64,000 bases of DNA from Trichobilharzia regenti (lineage: Eukaryota; Platyhelminthes; Trematoda; Strigeidida; Schistosomatidae): the NCBI GenBank assembly GCA_944472135.2, contig OX235263.1:21071379-21135378 (forward strand), in the 5' to 3' direction. The position numbers and the translations under genes are program-made. The notes beneath the pieces were generated by a model. It ran no database searches, had not been told where the DNA came from, and saw only the letters and a program-made list of their open reading frames with translations. Shown here in pieces: positions 60,336 to 64,000 of the stretch; the stretch's first letter is position 1, and each line of letters begins with the position of its first letter.

Positions 60336-61560
60336 TTAATAATAATAATATAATAATAATGATTTACTTTATTCCAAAAACAGTACTTGTGATACAGAAT
60401 GGAATTTTCAGCATTAATCACAATATTGCATCTAATTTCCTCAAATTGTAAATAAAATTAATCACACAGAAAATTTTCCACATTTTCAATAGAGGTAGTG
60501 TCAAAAACATGCAGCATATAAAATGGAAATAGCAATAATAATGATAACAGCTAGGGTAATAATAATAATAATAATACAAGTAAAAATTGCCGTTGGCTTG
60601 TGTCACACAATATTGTCAATGTGGTATAGAAATCTGAACATGTTTTAAAATATTGAATATGACGTTCTCTTTACATGATATGGTGAGGGGAAAAACAAAG
60701 ATTACAGCCGTTATGCAGATAAGTTAGTGTTTGCAGTTATGAGAGTAAAACAAAGAACCAACGGGATCATAAATATATTAGAAATAATAAAAGTAAAACT
60801 TGAAGGTATATAAGGATGGATGGAGTAAATTGTTTGTTTACTAGACAAAAACAGGTTACATGGAGGATTTAATCATGAGCTGACATCAATACTTGAAAAA
60901 AAAGAGGTTAGTTAATTCTCGCCTGACACTATTTTCACCACATAAAATACGTTCCAATTATGGTATCATAGAATTTTTATACTTAGACGTGCGAGCATAC
61001 AGTTTTCTGAAGTTACTCCTTGTTCTACCTGAGGAGATGCCAGGTGAATGCTGAGGGTAAAGCGGATGCTCCAAGTCAGATAAAATCCCTTTAGCAAATT
61101 TATTGCACGAAGTCAAGTGCCTATCGACAACGACGTTAACTATGTGGTCCACTGGGACACCACTCACCGTGCTGACAGTCTTTAGTATTCTGCGAATTGT
61201 GACATAGTCTTTTTTAAGCAAACCAGGAAAGAATAAGGGTGAGCAATAAAGAAGAATAGGTATGATGCAAGAGTTGACAAACTGTAAGATGAGGGGTTGA
61301 GTTATACCCGAGTGTCTTAACTTCTTAATGTAAAATGTCAGGCGGAATATTTTACTGGAGATCGCTAAGACGTTGGAAGTCCAGGAGAGATCAGAAGAGA
61401 GAATGAGTCCAAGATACTTAATTTCTGATTTGATTCCTATAACAATGTCGTCAATTTTACAACTGTCATGAGAATCGATGACTTCTTTTAACTGTCGCTT
61501 ACATCTTAAGCTGAAATCAACAGTTTGACACTTAGAAGGATTCAGTTTAAGACCGTTAGA
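60336..61560 (-). pseudogene. SR1/CR1-like retrotransposon inserted in knottin exon 1
   Basis: The minus-strand frame (60958-61559) reads NGLKLNPSKCQTVDFSLRCK, EIKYLGLILSSDLSW, FRLTFYIKKLRHSG, NSCIIPILLYCSPLFFPGLL and a C-terminal RSNFRKLYARTSKYKNSMIP: the RT region after the active site and the C-terminus, open for about 200 codons. The untranslated 3' part contains (AAT)n tracts and a SINE-A 3'-end scrap near 60862. The 3' end is the GCTGAAAATTCCATTCTGTA block and (TTA)n at 60336-60416. 5'-truncated; well preserved, so relatively young. Confidence 0.9.
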
Positions 61561-61912
61561 CTCAGCTTGTTCACTGTCATTGTCATCGTCGCCTGCAGCA
61601 CACACGGTGAGTGAGTCAGTGAGTGAGTCAGTGAGTGAATGGTTGAGTGTGTGAGAATCGCTGAATTGTCACTTGTGTGTTCATGTCTGCAATTTCTCCT
61701 GATTTGTGTTTTGTAATTCACGTGTACGAAAAGGCATATTTTGTGAAGTTGTGCATGTAAGTATGTTTGTATGTCTGAATGTAGTTATGGCGTTAGTGAA
61801 TGATGGTGCAGTGGACTGACTACTATCCTACATGAGGCGAACTGAACAAATCTGTGATACATGTGCATTACACTGTGCAATGTAGATATGTGTGAATATG
61901 TGTATACTGGAA
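61561..61912 (+). pseudogene. Knottin gene G: broken copy
   Basis: Exon 1 begins at the codon for residue 7/8 and runs to 61606 (SLFTVIVIVACSTH), followed by the donor GGTGAGTGAG and about 305 bp of the usual intron. Start codon and promoter are cut off by the CR1 insertion at 61560. The intron stops at TATACTGGAAA and joins AGTTGACACTATACTC; exon 2 and the 3' flank are missing. It carries V17A like E and F. It was the divergent partner of F. Confidence 0.85.
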
Positions 61913-63533
61913 AAGTTGACACTATACTCATTATCAAAAAGCTGGTCTCACACATCTCCCTCCGTGTTCTTAGGTCTTCTCGAATCGGTGAATATTATGC
62001 CGGATATGGATACATTGAATAGACGAGAAGGTGATACACGTCATGGATTAATCTGCTGGTCAAACACAAATCAACAATGAATGATATAACTCAAAAGCGT
62101 GTTATTTGGGAAATGTACAAACCGTAACCAGATATATGATGTGAGCAGTTTCACAATAGAAATTGGATTATTTTGATGCAACCATTTCTCAGGCATTGAA
62201 ACAAACAGTCATATTTCAAAGTTGATGAGTCAATAAAGTTCTCGTTCCAAATTAAGATCACAGCATCGATCATTTTAATAATGATAAGAATAATTTGTAT
62301 TTGAGTTTAGGCCTAAGAACTTCCAACTAGATCGAGTTTATTATGCACACGATTTCAGCGTGTTAATAGTGTCTCTTTCTATATCAGTCTTCAAAACAAT
62401 TCCATACAAACAGTGTGAATAACACTTCCACGGAATCAACCTCGTGGTTTGCTCTTTAAACTGTTCTAGGTATGATTTCTCCACAGTTTCACTTCGAAAC
62501 CGAAATTAACCAGATCACAATATGTGGTTTGCTTGACAAGATTAATTATCATCACGGAGGAGAAGACAGATTCATACGGACATTTACAAATGGCTGACTG
62601 ACTGACTGTCTGATATGAGTATTTGTATACCACTCTGATAATGCAGAATTGCTATGTGGCCAGATCGAGCCAGCCTACCCAAACACCTCAGGGCCTAAAC
62701 ATACCAGACCACCGTCTATTCCAAACATGCTACTTGATCACACGGGTAATATGTTGAATGAAATTCGCTCACCTTGTAACTGGAAGCTCCCAGATTCGAA
62801 TCACGGTGAGTGGAGTCAAACAGCTGACCAGCATATCCTGGTTTCGCCATGACTCCTCTAAACGATGAAACATTCACACCAACACCGTAAGTAATCAAGT
62901 CGTTGAAAACCAACACTTAGTAATTAATCTGGTGAGCAGTCATGACCACGACCAGCAGTATCCAAGACACTGACTCGCCGATGACGACACTGGCTCACTA
63001 CAGTCTGTCAACCAATACTACTCGGTCGAAGTCAGTAGTACCCAACTACTCAATAGTGTATATCGTCATACAAGAAAGAGGTTCATAGTTTACAGTGAAA
63101 ACAGATACTCGAAGATGACTGCTCATTCATCAACACGTCCATGTTGATTCGGAACGAAATACTTTGAGCTAAGACCTAAGTTTCCCTCGTCATTAGGAAA
63201 TGAAGTTTATTCTGCAAGGATATCAATGTGCGCAAAATCAACTTGTAGTGAGTACTTTGATGACGTTTAAGTTTGAGTTTCATTCAGATAAGTGCTATCT
63301 ATTGGGATAACTCAATGCACAAAATTGTCGAGGAGTACTAAGGCAACACCATTTATGCGGTAGTGGGTGTGACCAGATAATCGTCAAGAATAAAGACAGA
63401 TGGATTCTCTTAGACAGTAGACAGTAAGACAGACGAGAGTATCACTAAGGTAAACAAAGGAAGTTATTAGCCAGTATGCGCTGAAGAGTCAGTCTTCTGA
63501 ATAAACGATGTCTAAGATAATATCTTGTATATG
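61913..63533 (+). repeat. Downstream block of the G unit
   Basis: Matches 47153-48835 in order: the AGTTGACAC block, the 1-kb segment (62128-63040, about 75 bp shorter near its right end) and the TACCCAACTACTC to GAATAAACGATG block. Homology stops at about 63530 where a retrotransposon begins. No gene seen. Confidence 0.85.
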
Positions 63534-64000
63534 TACATGATGTATGTACTCCTAACGAATCTTTTATTTACTCTCCTTCAAATGCCATGCTTCCCAGGAT
63601 CACTTGTGTTAATAATAGCCCCTTTCCAGGTTTAAACACAAATGATGTTCAAAAGTGCCTTAAGTCTCTAAACCCATCCCAGAGCTTAGGTCCCGATTAT
63701 GTACCTAGTATTATTTTTAAAAAATGTTCTGATATTCTGTATCACCTTCTCACTGATCTATTTAACAAATCTTTTTCCGATAATATTGTGCCTGCCGTTT
63801 GGAAGGACATTAAAGTTGTACCCATACCTAAATTATCTACTGGAGCATGTGTCAAATTTAGACCCATTGCTATTACGTCTCCTTTTTTGAAAACTATGGA
63901 GAAATTACTATTACTTAGTCTTGAACCTTCGCTTAAATCCTTTAATGACCCTAAACAATTTGCCTATAAGCACAGTAGAAGCACTTTAGATGCAGCTGCC
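63534..64000 (+). pseudogene. CR1-like reverse transcriptase, cut by the window end
   Basis: A frame from about 63540 is open to the window edge: SQSLGPDYVPSIIFKKCSDI, LLTDLFNKSFSDNIVPAVWK, DIKVVPIPKLSTG, VKFRPIAITSPFLKTMEKLL and DPKQFAYKHSRSTLDAAA. These are RT fingers/palm blocks (GPDxVP, WKxxxVxPIPK, RPIAITSPxxKxMEK, QFAYxxxRST). It may be intact beyond the window. The opposite orientation shows it is a separate insertion from 60336-61560. Confidence 0.88.

Noticed and set aside
60958..61605. Apparent fusion of a DDDNDSEQAE peptide to a CR1 protein
   Set aside because: The N-terminal part is the antisense of knottin exon 1; the frame crosses the insertion junction by chance.
62649..62852. 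67-codon frame identical to that at 47891-48094
   Set aside because: Lies in a tRNA-like repeated segment; identity reflects recent duplication of the 1-kb block.

Overview
The window looks like a trematode chromosome, most probably a schistosome. It is AT-rich, intron-containing and packed with decayed Penelope-like elements (PLEs: reverse transcriptase plus GIY-YIG endonuclease), SR1/CR1-like and SR2/RTE-like non-LTR retrotransposons and tRNA-derived SINEs, a mix familiar from schistosome genomes. No host housekeeping gene is recognisable. The species call is inference from repeat content and style; no search was run.

Positions 1-26.7 kb are a transposon graveyard. At least fifteen PLE pieces, five or six RTE pieces, one CR1 3' end and two SINE families lie in both orientations, with frameshifts, stops and nested insertions. 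One nearly intact PLE 3' half (14541-15473) has a single stop. Several pieces are palindromic: SINE-A occurs as inverted pairs, two PLE 3' ends face away from each other at 16985-17655, and a PLE fragment at 12960-13985 sits between inverted flanks.

Positions 27.2-63.5 kb form one compound palindromic array. It holds six two-exon copies (A-F) and one broken copy (G) of a small secreted cysteine-rich gene. Exon 1 encodes a 21-residue signal peptide. Exon 2 encodes two consecutive six-cysteine modules with the spacing of an inhibitor cystine knot (knottin). Order and strand: A(-) B(+) C(-) D(+) E(-) F(-) G(+, broken). A/B, C/D and probably F/G are divergent pairs; B/C and D/E are convergent. 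A-D encode the same 97-residue precursor. F differs at six positions in module 2 and one in the signal peptide. E has lost module 2 but keeps an open frame (78 residues, one knottin). Each intact copy has a TATATAAG box, a phase-1 GT-AG intron and, except E, an AATAAA signal at a conserved place.

Intron length and diagnostic bases match within each divergent pair and differ between pairs (A/B 469 bp, C/D 489 bp). This suggests sequence exchange between palindrome arms or recent arm duplication. The spacers hold older, decayed copies of the unit, including a fossil of the second-knottin exon in three places. Transposons have entered the right-hand part: a PLE piece where a plus-strand gene is expected (57746-58013), and a PLE plus a CR1 in the F/G promoter region, the CR1 cutting into exon 1 of G. 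The window ends inside another CR1-like reverse transcriptase.

I did not recognise the gene family. A palindromically amplified secreted double-knottin cluster is the best candidate here for an undescribed system. Its function is unknown, and nothing in the sequence shows that it is a toxin.
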